A DNA stretch of 33,480 bases, taken from the NCBI GenBank assembly GCA_003171255.1, contig PMYK01000023.1, positions 21,119 to 54,598 of the forward strand, given 5' to 3'. Below, piece by piece: positions 26,267 through 33,480 of the stretch. The notes under the pieces were generated by a model, which ran no database searches, had not been told where the DNA came from, and worked only from the letters and a program-made list of their open reading frames with translations. The DNA comes from Chloroflexota bacterium. Its GTDB lineage: Bacteria; Chloroflexota; Limnocylindria; Limnocylindrales; CSP1-4. Within the stretch, counting starts at the first letter, position 1. Every line of letters begins with the position of its first letter. The position numbers were made by a program, and so were the translations under genes.

Positions 26267-27421
26267 TCAGCGCAAGATGACTGTGTCCGAGTGATTCGAG
26301 CTGACATCGGAAACCAGGTAGACCCAGGCGACCTTTGCCTCGCCCCAGCGGTCCAGGGCCGAGCGCAGGTCGCGCACCTGCGTCGGGACGACGGTGGTCC
26401 TGCGCACGGTCGGGGCGTAGAACCCGAACTCAGCGACCCAGCCGGTCGGGACGGAGCTGACGGTGAAACCGTGGTCGTCATCCACGACGACGGCAAGCGC
26501 CGCGCCCTTGCTGCCGACATCGATGGGCGTCAGCCCCGCCAGCCGATAGCCCGCGTCGAGGTTCGTCGAGTCCACGATCCCCCCGAGACCGAGACCGGCA
26601 TCCGACACCCGGCGATCGAAGACGACCGGCAGCACCAGTGCGCTCGCGCCGGATACCGCTGCCGGATCTGCCGTCGGGGCCGGTGCCAGCGACGGCACCA
26701 GCGAGGCATCGCTTGGTGCGGTTCCGGAGGCCGCCGCTGAAGGGGTGGCAGAGCGAGCCGGACTGCTCTTCGCCCCAGCCTTGGTGGGAGTGGCCTTGGC
26801 TGCCGCCTTGGTCGGGCTCGGTTTGGGTGCGACGCTCGGCGAGGACGACGGCGTCGGGGAGCCAGCGGCGATCTCGGCGGAGGACGACGTGGACGGTGAA
26901 GGCGAGACTCTTGCAGACGCGGCTTCGGTCGGCGACGTGAGAGGCCCCACGGACGAGGCGATCGGATTGCCCGCCGAGTCCACCGATCCGAAGAGCAGTC
27001 CGTCCTGGTCCGCGACATAGCGGACACCGCCGATGACCCACACCAGCTTGGGATCACGTTCCACCAGGGTCACGATCACCGTCGACGGTAGCCGGATCTC
27101 CACGCTGGCCGACTTGACCGCCGGCAAACGAACCAACTGGTCGGCGGCCCGATCGGTCTGGACGCGGAACACGTTCGGCGTGCCGTCCATCGCCAGGATC
27201 GTGCGGATTATCGACGAGCTCGTGAACGTGGCCCCGTGGATCTCAAGGGTCCGGGCGGCGAAGGACGGGGCGACGCTGACGGCGAGGATGCCGGCCAGGC
27301 AGGCGGCCATGAGGACGGCGGCCACGACCTGGACCGAACGTAGTCGGGGCGAACTGCGCCGGACCGGCAGGCGGCGAACCTGCATTCCCGAGCGGCGCGG
27401 CAGAACGCCCCGGCTCGTCAC
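26267..27421 (-). CDS. ftsQ: Cell division protein FtsQ with a long disordered insertion
   Basis: FtsQ is a bitopic membrane protein that links early and late divisome parts through its outer domains. Here a short basic cytoplasmic tail (1-30), one membrane segment (31-52) and a POTRA domain (about 56-122, including TLEIHGATFTSSSIIRTIL) are clear, followed by VERDPKLVWVIGGVRYVADQDG. At about residues 152-262 a Ser/Pro/Ala/Lys/Thr-rich stretch interrupts the beta domain before it resumes at LVLPVVFDRR. This brings the length to 384, against a usual 240-290. The GTG start (27421) overlaps the murB stop as GTGA. The insertion stays in frame and has base use like its surroundings, so it is probably genuine. 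Confidence 0.92.
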   Translation of the reverse strand: MTSRGVLPRRSGMQVRRLPVRRSSPRLRSVQVVAAVLMAACLAGILAVSVAPSFAARTLEIHGATFTSSSIIRTILAMDGTPNVFRVQTDRAADQLVRLPAVKSASVEIRLPSTVIVTLVERDPKLVWVIGGVRYVADQDGLLFGSVDSAGNPIASSVGPLTSPTEAASARVSPSPSTSSSAEIAAGSPTPSSSPSVAPKPSPTKAAAKATPTKAGAKSSPARSATPSAAASGTAPSDASLVPSLAPAPTADPAAVSGASALVLPVVFDRRVSDAGLGLGGIVDSTNLDAGYRLAGLTPIDVGSKGAALAVVVDDDHGFTVSSVPTGWVAEFGFYAPTVRRTTVVPTQVRDLRSALDRWGEAKVAWVYLVSDVSSNHSDTVILR

Positions 27422-28521
27422 GTTGCCCTCGGTGCTTCAGGCCCGTCGTCGGCGGGCGTCTCGGCCGGCCGCTCGTCCGGCGCCTCGACGGCCTGGGTCC
27501 AGCCGGACCAGTCTCCGATGAACTCGATCTCATACACGAGCTCGACGCCGAACCGCTTCGCGACCGCACTCCGGGCGAGCTCGGCCAGGCGACGTACGTT
27601 CGAGGCGGTGGCGCCGCCCAGGTTGACGATAAAGTTGGCGTGCTTGTCGCTGATCGCAGCGCCGCCCAGACGCTTGCCGCGCAGGCCACAGGAATCGATC
27701 AGTCGGCCGGCGGAGTCGCCCGGTGGGTTGCGGAAGACGCTGCCGGCGCTCGGCCGGCTGAGCGGCTGATGCTCCTGACGCCACTGCCTGATCTCGTTCA
27801 GTCTGGCCTTGATGCCCGCGGGGTCGGCGTGAGCAAGGCGGAAGGTGGCCGACAGGACGACATCGCCCGAATCCTTAAGGCGGCTGTCGCGATACGCCAG
27901 CGACATGGAGGCGGCGGGCTCTGCTGTCTCGGTGCCATCGGCCCGCAGGATCGTGACCGATTCGAGGACCCCGGCCACGTCTGCGCCATGAGCTCCCGCA
28001 TTCGCCCAAACGGCGCCGCCAACGGTCCCGGGGATCGCCAGCCCGAACTCGAGGCCCGACAGGCCGGCCTTCGCGGACAGCGTGGCGGCACGAGCCAGCG
28101 GGAGGCCGGCCTCCGCCACCAGCCGGTCGCCTTCGATGCGACAACCTTCGGCCCGAGACAGGATGACGAGCGCTCGGACGCCGGCATCCGCCACCACTAC
28201 GTCGCTACCGCGGCCGAGAAGCACGAGAGGCAGGTCGCCGTCGCGGGCATACCGGATCAGGGCGGCCAGGGTGGGCACGTCTGTCGGGACGGCCAGCAGA
28301 TCCGCCGGCCCACCGACACGCATCGTGGTGTGGGCCGCAAGTGGCTCGTGGCGTCGAAGCCGGATCCCCGTCCGGCGGGCGATCTCGACCGCCAGACGAT
28401 CCCAGTCGGGGGCCGGCGCTGGCGATCCGGCCCCGGCGGTGCCACGGACCCCGGCCGCAGCCTCTGGCCCGGTGCCAGCCGGCGCCGCGTGAGCCGCAGA
28501 TCGCCCTGCCCGGTCGATCAC
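27418..28521 (-). CDS. murB: UDP-N-acetylenolpyruvoylglucosamine reductase
   Basis: MurB reduces UDP-GlcNAc-enolpyruvate to UDP-MurNAc with NADPH and FAD in the cytoplasm. The 367-residue protein shows HTTMRVGGPADLLAVP (64-79), the FAD loop LLGRGSDVVVADAG (101-114), FGLAIPGTVGGAVWANAGAH (159-178), SLAYRDSRL, catalytic Ser261 in SAGSVFRNP, KHANFIVNLGGA, and a C-terminal Glu in VYEIEFIG. The first 40 residues are a non-conserved Ala/Gly/Pro-rich extension, and the end is an acidic Ala/Pro-rich tail. Its ATG overlaps the murG stop (ATGA), and its stop overlaps the ftsQ start. In many genomes murC sits between murG and murB; here it does not. Confidence 0.96.
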   Translation of the reverse strand: MIDRAGRSAAHAAPAGTGPEAAAGVRGTAGAGSPAPAPDWDRLAVEIARRTGIRLRRHEPLAAHTTMRVGGPADLLAVPTDVPTLAALIRYARDGDLPLVLLGRGSDVVVADAGVRALVILSRAEGCRIEGDRLVAEAGLPLARAATLSAKAGLSGLEFGLAIPGTVGGAVWANAGAHGADVAGVLESVTILRADGTETAEPAASMSLAYRDSRLKDSGDVVLSATFRLAHADPAGIKARLNEIRQWRQEHQPLSRPSAGSVFRNPPGDSAGRLIDSCGLRGKRLGGAAISDKHANFIVNLGGATASNVRRLAELARSAVAKRFGVELVYEIEFIGDWSGWTQAVEAPDERPAETPADDGPEAPRAT

Positions 28522-29672
28522 CCGGTCGCTCCCCGCGAAACCGCCTCGACATGCGCCGGGTCCGGGAAGGGCTGCCCGGTCGCGGTCGCCAGAACCAGCT
28601 CCGCCACGGCATCTGCGGCGTGCGGACGCGCCAGCGAGCGGGCTGCCGCCGCCATCGCCGCGTGCTCCTTCGGATCGTCGATGATCGTCACCGCGGCCAG
28701 CAGCGCCTCGGCGTCGAAGTCCGCGTCCTCCACCAGTCGCGCGGCGCCGGACCTGACCATCTCCTCGGCGTTGCGGCGCTGATGGCCGGCGGCGTGAGGG
28801 TACGGAACCACGACCATCGGCAGACCGAATGCCGCCACCTCGGCCAGCGTGGATGAACCCGCCCGACCCACGACCAGATCCGCCGCGGCCAGCGCAGGCG
28901 CCATCTCATCATCGAGGAACTTCTCCGGCCGATACCGCTCCCTCATCTCAGCCGGCAGGGCGTCTCGACCGGCAATTGCCTCGTCGTATCCGGCGTCGCC
29001 GGTGACGTGGATGATCCGCGTCTTCTCCACCAACCGAGGCAGTGCCTCGGCCACAGCCGAGTTGAACCGTCGCACAGCCTGCGAGCCGCCGAAGATCAGC
29101 ACAAGCCTGTCTTTGGCCGCGATGCCCAGGGCCTTCCGGGCGTCGGCCCGACTGACCTGGGCGGGGTCGCGGATGGGGGTGCCGGTGACGAAACAGAGCC
29201 GTGTCGGCCGGCTGAGGGCCCGGCAGGTGCTCTCGAACGTGACAGCCAGGCAGCCGGCCAGTCGGGCAGTGACGCGAACGCTTCGACCGGGCACGACGTT
29301 GCCGTCCCACATCACGACCGGGATCCGCAGCGCCGACGCAACGAGCAGAACGGGCAAGGCCACGTAGCCGCCGGTCGTGAAGATGGCCGATGGGCGGCGC
29401 ACCAGCATCATCGCCATCGCCTGCGGCACCGACAGCGACAGCCGAATCGGGTCGACGATGACGTGCCAGTCGAGATCGACCGATCGGAGCGAGCGCAGGA
29501 AAAGACGCGCAAACGGAATGCCCGTCGCCGGAATCACCTGCGCCTCGAGGCCGCGATGGCCTCCGATCCAACGCAGAGAAGGCGCCTCGGGCCTAGCCTG
29601 CAGCGATCGGGCGACGGCGAGAGCCGGGTATATATGTCCCCCCGTACCCCCGCCCACTATCAGCAGACGCAC
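28518..29672 (-). CDS. murG: Lipid II synthase (UDP-GlcNAc:undecaprenyl-PP-MurNAc-pentapeptide GlcNAc transferase)
   Basis: MurG, a GT28 glycosyltransferase on the inner face of the membrane, adds GlcNAc to lipid I. The 384-residue protein starts MRLLIVGGGTGGHIYPALAV with the G-loop (7-12) and His13. IGGHRGLEAQVIPATGIPF and LIFGGSQAVRRFNSAVAEAL follow. The UDP-GlcNAc site is VVGRAGSSTLAEVAAFGLP then VVVPYPHAAGHQRRNAEEM. The ATG at 29672 lies 80 bases inside the 3' end of ftsW in another frame. That is the only long overlap in the cluster; the G-loop codons are read a second time as the ftsW tail. Confidence 0.97.
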   Translation of the reverse strand: MRLLIVGGGTGGHIYPALAVARSLQARPEAPSLRWIGGHRGLEAQVIPATGIPFARLFLRSLRSVDLDWHVIVDPIRLSLSVPQAMAMMLVRRPSAIFTTGGYVALPVLLVASALRIPVVMWDGNVVPGRSVRVTARLAGCLAVTFESTCRALSRPTRLCFVTGTPIRDPAQVSRADARKALGIAAKDRLVLIFGGSQAVRRFNSAVAEALPRLVEKTRIIHVTGDAGYDEAIAGRDALPAEMRERYRPEKFLDDEMAPALAAADLVVGRAGSSTLAEVAAFGLPMVVVPYPHAAGHQRRNAEEMVRSGAARLVEDADFDAEALLAAVTIIDDPKEHAAMAAAARSLARPHAADAVAELVLATATGQPFPDPAHVEAVSRGATG

Positions 29673-30921
29673 TAACCCAACCTCGTTCGACTGTTTCGCG
29701 AGAGATGGACAGCAGGATCCCGACGGCGGCGAGACTCACGGTCAACGACGAGCCGCCCGCCGAGACAAACGGCAGCGTAATGCCAGTGACGGGCACGACG
29801 GCAACCACGACGCCGATGTTGATCAGCGCCTGGAAGCATATCCAAGCTGTGATGCCGGCGGCCACGAGTCCGCCGAACGTGTCCGGGGCACGAAGCGCGG
29901 TTCGGATACCGGCGTAGGCAAAGGCGACGAATAGCCCTATCACGACCGCCCCTCCAACCAACCCGAGCTCCTGGGCTATGACCGAGAAGATGAAGTCGTT
30001 GGCGTTGCTGGGAACGAGGATCTTGTCGTTGCCCAGGCCCGAGCCAAACAGGCCACCGGCGCTGAGCGCTTCGAGACCTTTGACCATCTGGAAGCAGGTG
30101 TTCTGCGGATCGGACCAGGGGTCCAGGAGGCACTGTATGCGCTCGATTGGGTAGTGGCCCACTTCCAGCATCAGGAAGACGCCGCCCGCACCACCCACGA
30201 CCACGGCCAAGGCGAATTGCCAGAGCTTGGGGCCCGCGGCGAAGTAGAGAGAGAAAGCGATCAGGACGAGCACCGCCGCGGTGCCCAGGTCCGGTTCGCG
30301 CACGACCAAGAGCAGGAACGGGACGACGATGATCCCGAACGGGACCATGCCATTCCAGAAGCTCCCGATGCCCTTACCGCGTGTCGCGAGCCAGTGGGAG
30401 AGATAGACGACCAGACCGAGCTTGGCGACCTCGGCGGGGTGGATATCCGGCAGGAAGGGGCCCAGGTATAGGTAGCGAGCCGAGCCGTTGCTGGAGATGC
30501 TCCAGGGGCCCGGGATCATCACGACGACGAGAAGCACGAGGGCAAGCCCCGCCAGCGGCACACTCACGACACGCAGGTACCGGTAGTCGACGCGCATCAG
30601 GATCACCATTGCCACCAGGCCGAGAATCCCGGCCAGGACCTGCGGCGCAACCAGCTGGAACGTGTTCTGGCTTCGCGCGTAGGACGGGATGGCTGAGGCC
30701 GAATAGACCATCAGGATCCCGATTGCGGCGAGGGCCACGACGGCCACCAGGATGATGTAGTCCGGCTCGTGGGCGTCGCGCTTGAGGGCGCCGGGGTTGG
30801 CGAGCACGCTCGTCTGGCTGGCGCTGACCGCGCTGGGCCGGCTCGGGCCGTTCTTGACGAGAACCCGCTCGCGTCGGATCGGCGGCTCCGGCATCGACCA
30901 GCGGTTCTGTCGGCCGCTCAT
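29593..30921 (-). CDS. ftsW: Peptidoglycan polymerase FtsW (SEDS family)
   Basis: FtsW is the septal glycosyltransferase of the SEDS family, a polytopic membrane protein that polymerises lipid II with its partner PBP. The 442-residue protein has about ten membrane segments starting near residue 54 (YIILVAVVALAAIGILMVYS). Family blocks are REPDLGTAAVLVLIAF, NDFIFSVIAQELGLVGG and VVPVTGITLPFVSAGGSSL. The usual Q-P-S-E before the second conserved loop reads HPAE here. The last 26 codons overlap murG, and the tail RGYGGTYIPGSRRRPIAAG is not family-like. The ATG overlaps the murD stop (ATGA). The N-terminal 50 residues are a charged cytoplasmic tail. Confidence 0.95.
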   Translation of the reverse strand: MSGRQNRWSMPEPPIRRERVLVKNGPSRPSAVSASQTSVLANPGALKRDAHEPDYIILVAVVALAAIGILMVYSASAIPSYARSQNTFQLVAPQVLAGILGLVAMVILMRVDYRYLRVVSVPLAGLALVLLVVVMIPGPWSISSNGSARYLYLGPFLPDIHPAEVAKLGLVVYLSHWLATRGKGIGSFWNGMVPFGIIVVPFLLLVVREPDLGTAAVLVLIAFSLYFAAGPKLWQFALAVVVGGAGGVFLMLEVGHYPIERIQCLLDPWSDPQNTCFQMVKGLEALSAGGLFGSGLGNDKILVPSNANDFIFSVIAQELGLVGGAVVIGLFVAFAYAGIRTALRAPDTFGGLVAAGITAWICFQALINIGVVVAVVPVTGITLPFVSAGGSSLTVSLAAVGILLSISRETVERGWVSASADSGRGYGGTYIPGSRRRPIAAG

Positions 30922-32489
30922 CGGGTCGGCTCCGCTGCCGGTCGGCGCTCGGCAAGGGCGGCCACCGCAGCCTTGAAGGCGCGGCCGCGGGCGGCGTAGT
31001 CGACGAACATGTCGAAACTGGCCGCGGCCGGGCTGAGCAGGACGGTGGCGGGCGACCGTCCGGGGCCACTCCCGGGGCGATCCTCCGAGAGCAGGCGGCG
31101 CGCGATCTCGTCCGCCCGAGCGACGGCGTCCTCGAGAGACCCCGCCAGCTCGACCCTGACCATACCGTTTGCCCGGAACATTTCCGCCAGCATCGGGCCG
31201 GACTCGCCGATGAGCACGGCCGCGTCTGCCCGCTCGGCCGCGACCGGACCCAGATCGGCCATATCCACGCCCTTGTCGCGGCCTCCCGCGATCAGGACCA
31301 GCGGCCGCGGGAACGCCCGCAATGCCGCGATCACGGCATCCGGCTGAGTCCCCTGCGAGTCGTTGACGAAGCGCACCCCGTCGACGATGGCCACCTGCTC
31401 GAGACGGTGCTCGACGCCGACGAAGGCCGCAGCGGCACGACGGATGGCGTCCACTGCCACGCCGAAGAGAAGAGCCGCCGCCACGGCCGCCAGCGCGTTG
31501 GATACGTTGTGCCCGCCGGGGATGGCGAGCTCGGCAGTGGGCAGGATGCGCCCGCCCGGGCCGACTTCTACGGCGCCCCCGCCGGCAACCGCGAGCCGCT
31601 TCAGGCCGTCGGCCACGATCCAGCCGTCCTCGACCCCCATGCCACCCGGTGCCGGCCGGCCGCGCCGGTACGTGACCACCGGCACGGTCGCGCCGCCAGC
31701 GTAGCCGGCCACGACCGGGTCGTCGGCATTGAGCACCAGCGCCCCGTCCGGGTCGACCAGTTCAGCCAGACGCCGCTTCACCTTCCGGTACGCCTCGAGC
31801 GAGCCGTGGCGGTCCAGATGGTCGGCCGTGACGTTGGTGTAGACGGCCACCGTGGTCCCTCGCGACAGGGTCGGCATCTGCAGCTCGGACAGCTCGATGA
31901 CGACTCGATGCTCAGCGGAAAGATCCGTAAGCCGCTCGACGAGCGGGATGCCGATGTTGCCGCCGAGGATGACCGGGTGGGCAGGATCGTCCGCCAGCAG
32001 AGCCGCAATCAGCGAAGACGTCGTCGTCTTTCCCTTGGTCCCGGTCACTCCGATCGTCGGGCAGGGGCATAGGCGCAGGACCAGGTCGGTCTCGCTGACC
32101 AGCGCCGGCGAGCCCGTCGGGTCCGCGAGATGGGCGCGAACGACGGCTTGGAGTGCCGCCCGGAGGCGCGGCTCAGCCGTGGGGAAATCGGGATTGATGC
32201 TGGGAGAGGTGGCTATCAGGTCGACCCCGGCCCAGGTCGACGCAGGCTCGACCTCCGGTCCGAGCCGAAGCTCAACCGCCCGGCCGCCCAGAGATTCGAT
32301 GGCGGGAGCCAACTCCACGGCGGACCGTCCGTCGTAGATCCTGACCCGGGCGCCTGCGTCGGCGAAGAACCGAGCCAGGGCAATGCCGCTGCGGGCCAGC
32401 CCCAAGACCGTCACCGAGTGGTCGCGCAGCGCGCCGTCGCGGACGCCCGCCGCGGTCAGGCGGTCGAGATCGACGACACGACCGGCCAT
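30918..32489 (-). CDS. murD: UDP-N-acetylmuramoyl-L-alanine:D-glutamate ligase
   Basis: MurD adds D-glutamate to UDP-MurNAc-L-Ala with ATP. The 523-residue protein is somewhat longer than the usual 440-480. It has an N-terminal UDP-binding Rossmann domain (VTVLGLARSGIALARF), the ATP P-loop GVTGTKGKTTT (147-157), GGNIGIPL, NVTADHLDRHG (219-229), and the SPAAASFDMF block near the end. Two motifs differ from the textbook form: ELSELQM (199-205) for ELSSFQL, and NDSQGTQ (376-382) for NDSKATN. The P-loop lysine and histidines are kept, so I expect activity, with altered substrate contacts. Its ATG is four bases after the mraY stop; its stop overlaps the ftsW start. Confidence 0.95.
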   Translation of the reverse strand: MAGRVVDLDRLTAAGVRDGALRDHSVTVLGLARSGIALARFFADAGARVRIYDGRSAVELAPAIESLGGRAVELRLGPEVEPASTWAGVDLIATSPSINPDFPTAEPRLRAALQAVVRAHLADPTGSPALVSETDLVLRLCPCPTIGVTGTKGKTTTSSLIAALLADDPAHPVILGGNIGIPLVERLTDLSAEHRVVIELSELQMPTLSRGTTVAVYTNVTADHLDRHGSLEAYRKVKRRLAELVDPDGALVLNADDPVVAGYAGGATVPVVTYRRGRPAPGGMGVEDGWIVADGLKRLAVAGGGAVEVGPGGRILPTAELAIPGGHNVSNALAAVAAALLFGVAVDAIRRAAAAFVGVEHRLEQVAIVDGVRFVNDSQGTQPDAVIAALRAFPRPLVLIAGGRDKGVDMADLGPVAAERADAAVLIGESGPMLAEMFRANGMVRVELAGSLEDAVARADEIARRLLSEDRPGSGPGRSPATVLLSPAAASFDMFVDYAARGRAFKAAVAALAERRPAAEPTR

Positions 32490-32493
32490 GGCG

Positions 32494-33480
32494 CTAGGGC
32501 TTCGGTATCGAGGCGACGAAGAGCGTCACCCCGAGCATCCCGGCCAGGGCGCCGACGATCCAGAAGCGCATGGTGATCTTCTCCTCGTCCCAACCACCGA
32601 GCTCGAAATGGTGGTGGAGCGGCGCCATCCGAAACACCCGCTTGCCGCGGAGCTTGAAGCTGGCTACTTGAATCACGTCCGAAGCCACCTCGAGCACGAA
32701 GATGATGCCGATGAGGGGCAGGATCAGGACCTGGCCTGTGATCAGGGCTATGACGGCCAGCATGCCGCCGAGCGAAAGCGCCCCGGAGTCGCCCATGAAG
32801 ACCTGGGCCGGGTGAACGTTGAACCACAGGAAACCCATGATCGCCCCGATGGTGATGGCGTTGACCATGGTCAGGTTGGGCTGGGGGGGCTGGTTGAGAA
32901 GAGCGATGATCAGGAAGCTGATGAACGCGAAGACGAGCGTGCCGCCGGCCAGACCGTCGAGCCCATCGGTCAGGTTGACGCCATTGCTGCAGCCCACGAT
33001 CGCGAGAACGGCCACGACGATGAACAGGATGGCGCCGATCTCGACCTGGCGGTCGATCAACGGGATGGCGATGGCCGTAGTGCCCTCCCAGGCGCCGACG
33101 AATGGGATACGGAAACCGTTGAAGCCGAAGTGGTTCTGGACGTAGACGGCGACCACGATGGCCACGACCAGCTGCCACAGGATCTTGTGGCGGCCGCGGA
33201 TGCCGATGCCGGTTCGGGCGTTCAAGTAGTCGTCGACGGCGCCCAGGGCGCCTACGAGGGCCAGCACGAAGAGCGGCGAATACGTGGAGGCGTCGAAGGC
33301 GTTGAAGACGCAGGCCAGGACGAGAACGACGGCGACGATGAGGACGCCGCCCATCGTGGGCGTGCCCTGCTTGACCAGGTGAGTCCCGGGGCCGTCCTCA
33401 CGGATCTGCTTGCCCATACCAAGCCAGCGCAGCATCCGCAGGAACGGCGGCATGAGGATGACCATGCAGGCGAAGGCGAG
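32494..33480 (-). CDS. mraY: Phospho-MurNAc-pentapeptide translocase, 5' end cut by window edge
   Basis: MraY transfers phospho-MurNAc-pentapeptide to undecaprenyl phosphate, making lipid I, in the inner membrane. The frame is open to the right edge, so the start and first membrane segment are outside; 328 codons plus the stop are seen. Conserved blocks include KQIREDGPGTHLVKQGTPTM with GG, NLTDGLDGLAGG, FMGDSGALSLGGMLAVIA, and the C-terminal LHHHFELGGWDEEKITMRFW with the catalytic-loop histidines. It is the first visible gene of the division cluster; murE/murF/ftsI-type genes would be expected further upstream, outside this window. Confidence 0.97.
   Translation of the reverse strand, partial: LAFACMVILMPPFLRMLRWLGMGKQIREDGPGTHLVKQGTPTMGGVLIVAVVLVLACVFNAFDASTYSPLFVLALVGALGAVDDYLNARTGIGIRGRHKILWQLVVAIVVAVYVQNHFGFNGFRIPFVGAWEGTTAIAIPLIDRQVEIGAILFIVVAVLAIVGCSNGVNLTDGLDGLAGGTLVFAFISFLIIALLNQPPQPNLTMVNAITIGAIMGFLWFNVHPAQVFMGDSGALSLGGMLAVIALITGQVLILPLIGIIFVLEVASDVIQVASFKLRGKRVFRMAPLHHHFELGGWDEEKITMRFWIVGALAGMLGVTLFVASIPKP

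Overview
The window is GC-rich bacterial DNA with tightly packed genes, many sharing a 4-base stop/start overlap (ATGA or GTGA). Starts are mixed ATG, GTG and TTG, usually behind a GGAGG-type ribosome binding site. The gene content (two-subunit glycine decarboxylase, peptidoglycan and divisome genes, a large secreted subtilase, indolepyruvate oxidoreductase with an arylacetate-CoA ligase) fits a free-living, peptidoglycan-containing, high-GC lineage. My best guess is a Chloroflexota of the Limnocylindria/Ellin6529 kind. That is inference from gene style, not a measured placement; a deep actinobacterial relative is the main alternative.

Layout. Positions 1-3771 (minus): a NUDIX hydrolase, then gcvT-gcvH-gcvPA-gcvPB, the glycine cleavage system, with gcvPB cut by the window edge. 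Behind it lies a roughly 300-base leader with a plausible promoter. 4086-5114 (minus): a Rossmann/DUF2520 protein with an 18-bp tandem repeat near its N-terminus. 5328-8129 (plus): aconitase. 8165-9744: an aldo/keto reductase, a likely FIST-protein remnant and a small YCII-like protein. 9653-17163 (minus): a GT87 membrane mannosyltransferase-like protein, an ACT-domain protein, phenylacetate-CoA ligase, an S8 peptidase lipoprotein and iorB-iorA. 17360-18879 (minus): a Gfo/Idh/MocA oxidoreductase and methylglyoxal synthase. 19209-21064 (minus): a thioredoxin-reductase-like flavoprotein and an unrecognised membrane protein. 21123-21196 (minus): tRNA-Val(CAC).

From 21270 to the right edge (all minus) runs the division and cell-wall cluster, in transcription order mraY (cut by the edge)-murD-ftsW-murG-murB-ftsQ-ftsA-HIT-yjbQ-ftsZ-yggS-yggU. 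MraY and MurG build lipid I and II, MurD and MurB act on the cytoplasmic precursor, FtsW polymerises glycan, and FtsQ, FtsA and FtsZ assemble the divisome. murC is missing from its usual place beside murB and murG. Two small genes (HIT, yjbQ) sit between ftsA and ftsZ.

Most of the window is ordinary metabolism and housekeeping; I found no clear new multi-gene system. The items most worth a second look are: a GAAC-N4-GTTC SOS-box-like palindrome upstream of ftsZ; a perfect 9-bp hairpin with the ftsZ stop codon in its loop; a roughly 110-residue disordered insertion in FtsQ; an IorA without its ferredoxin domain; a thioredoxin-reductase-like protein whose NADPH motif is altered; and an 80-base ftsW/murG overlap.
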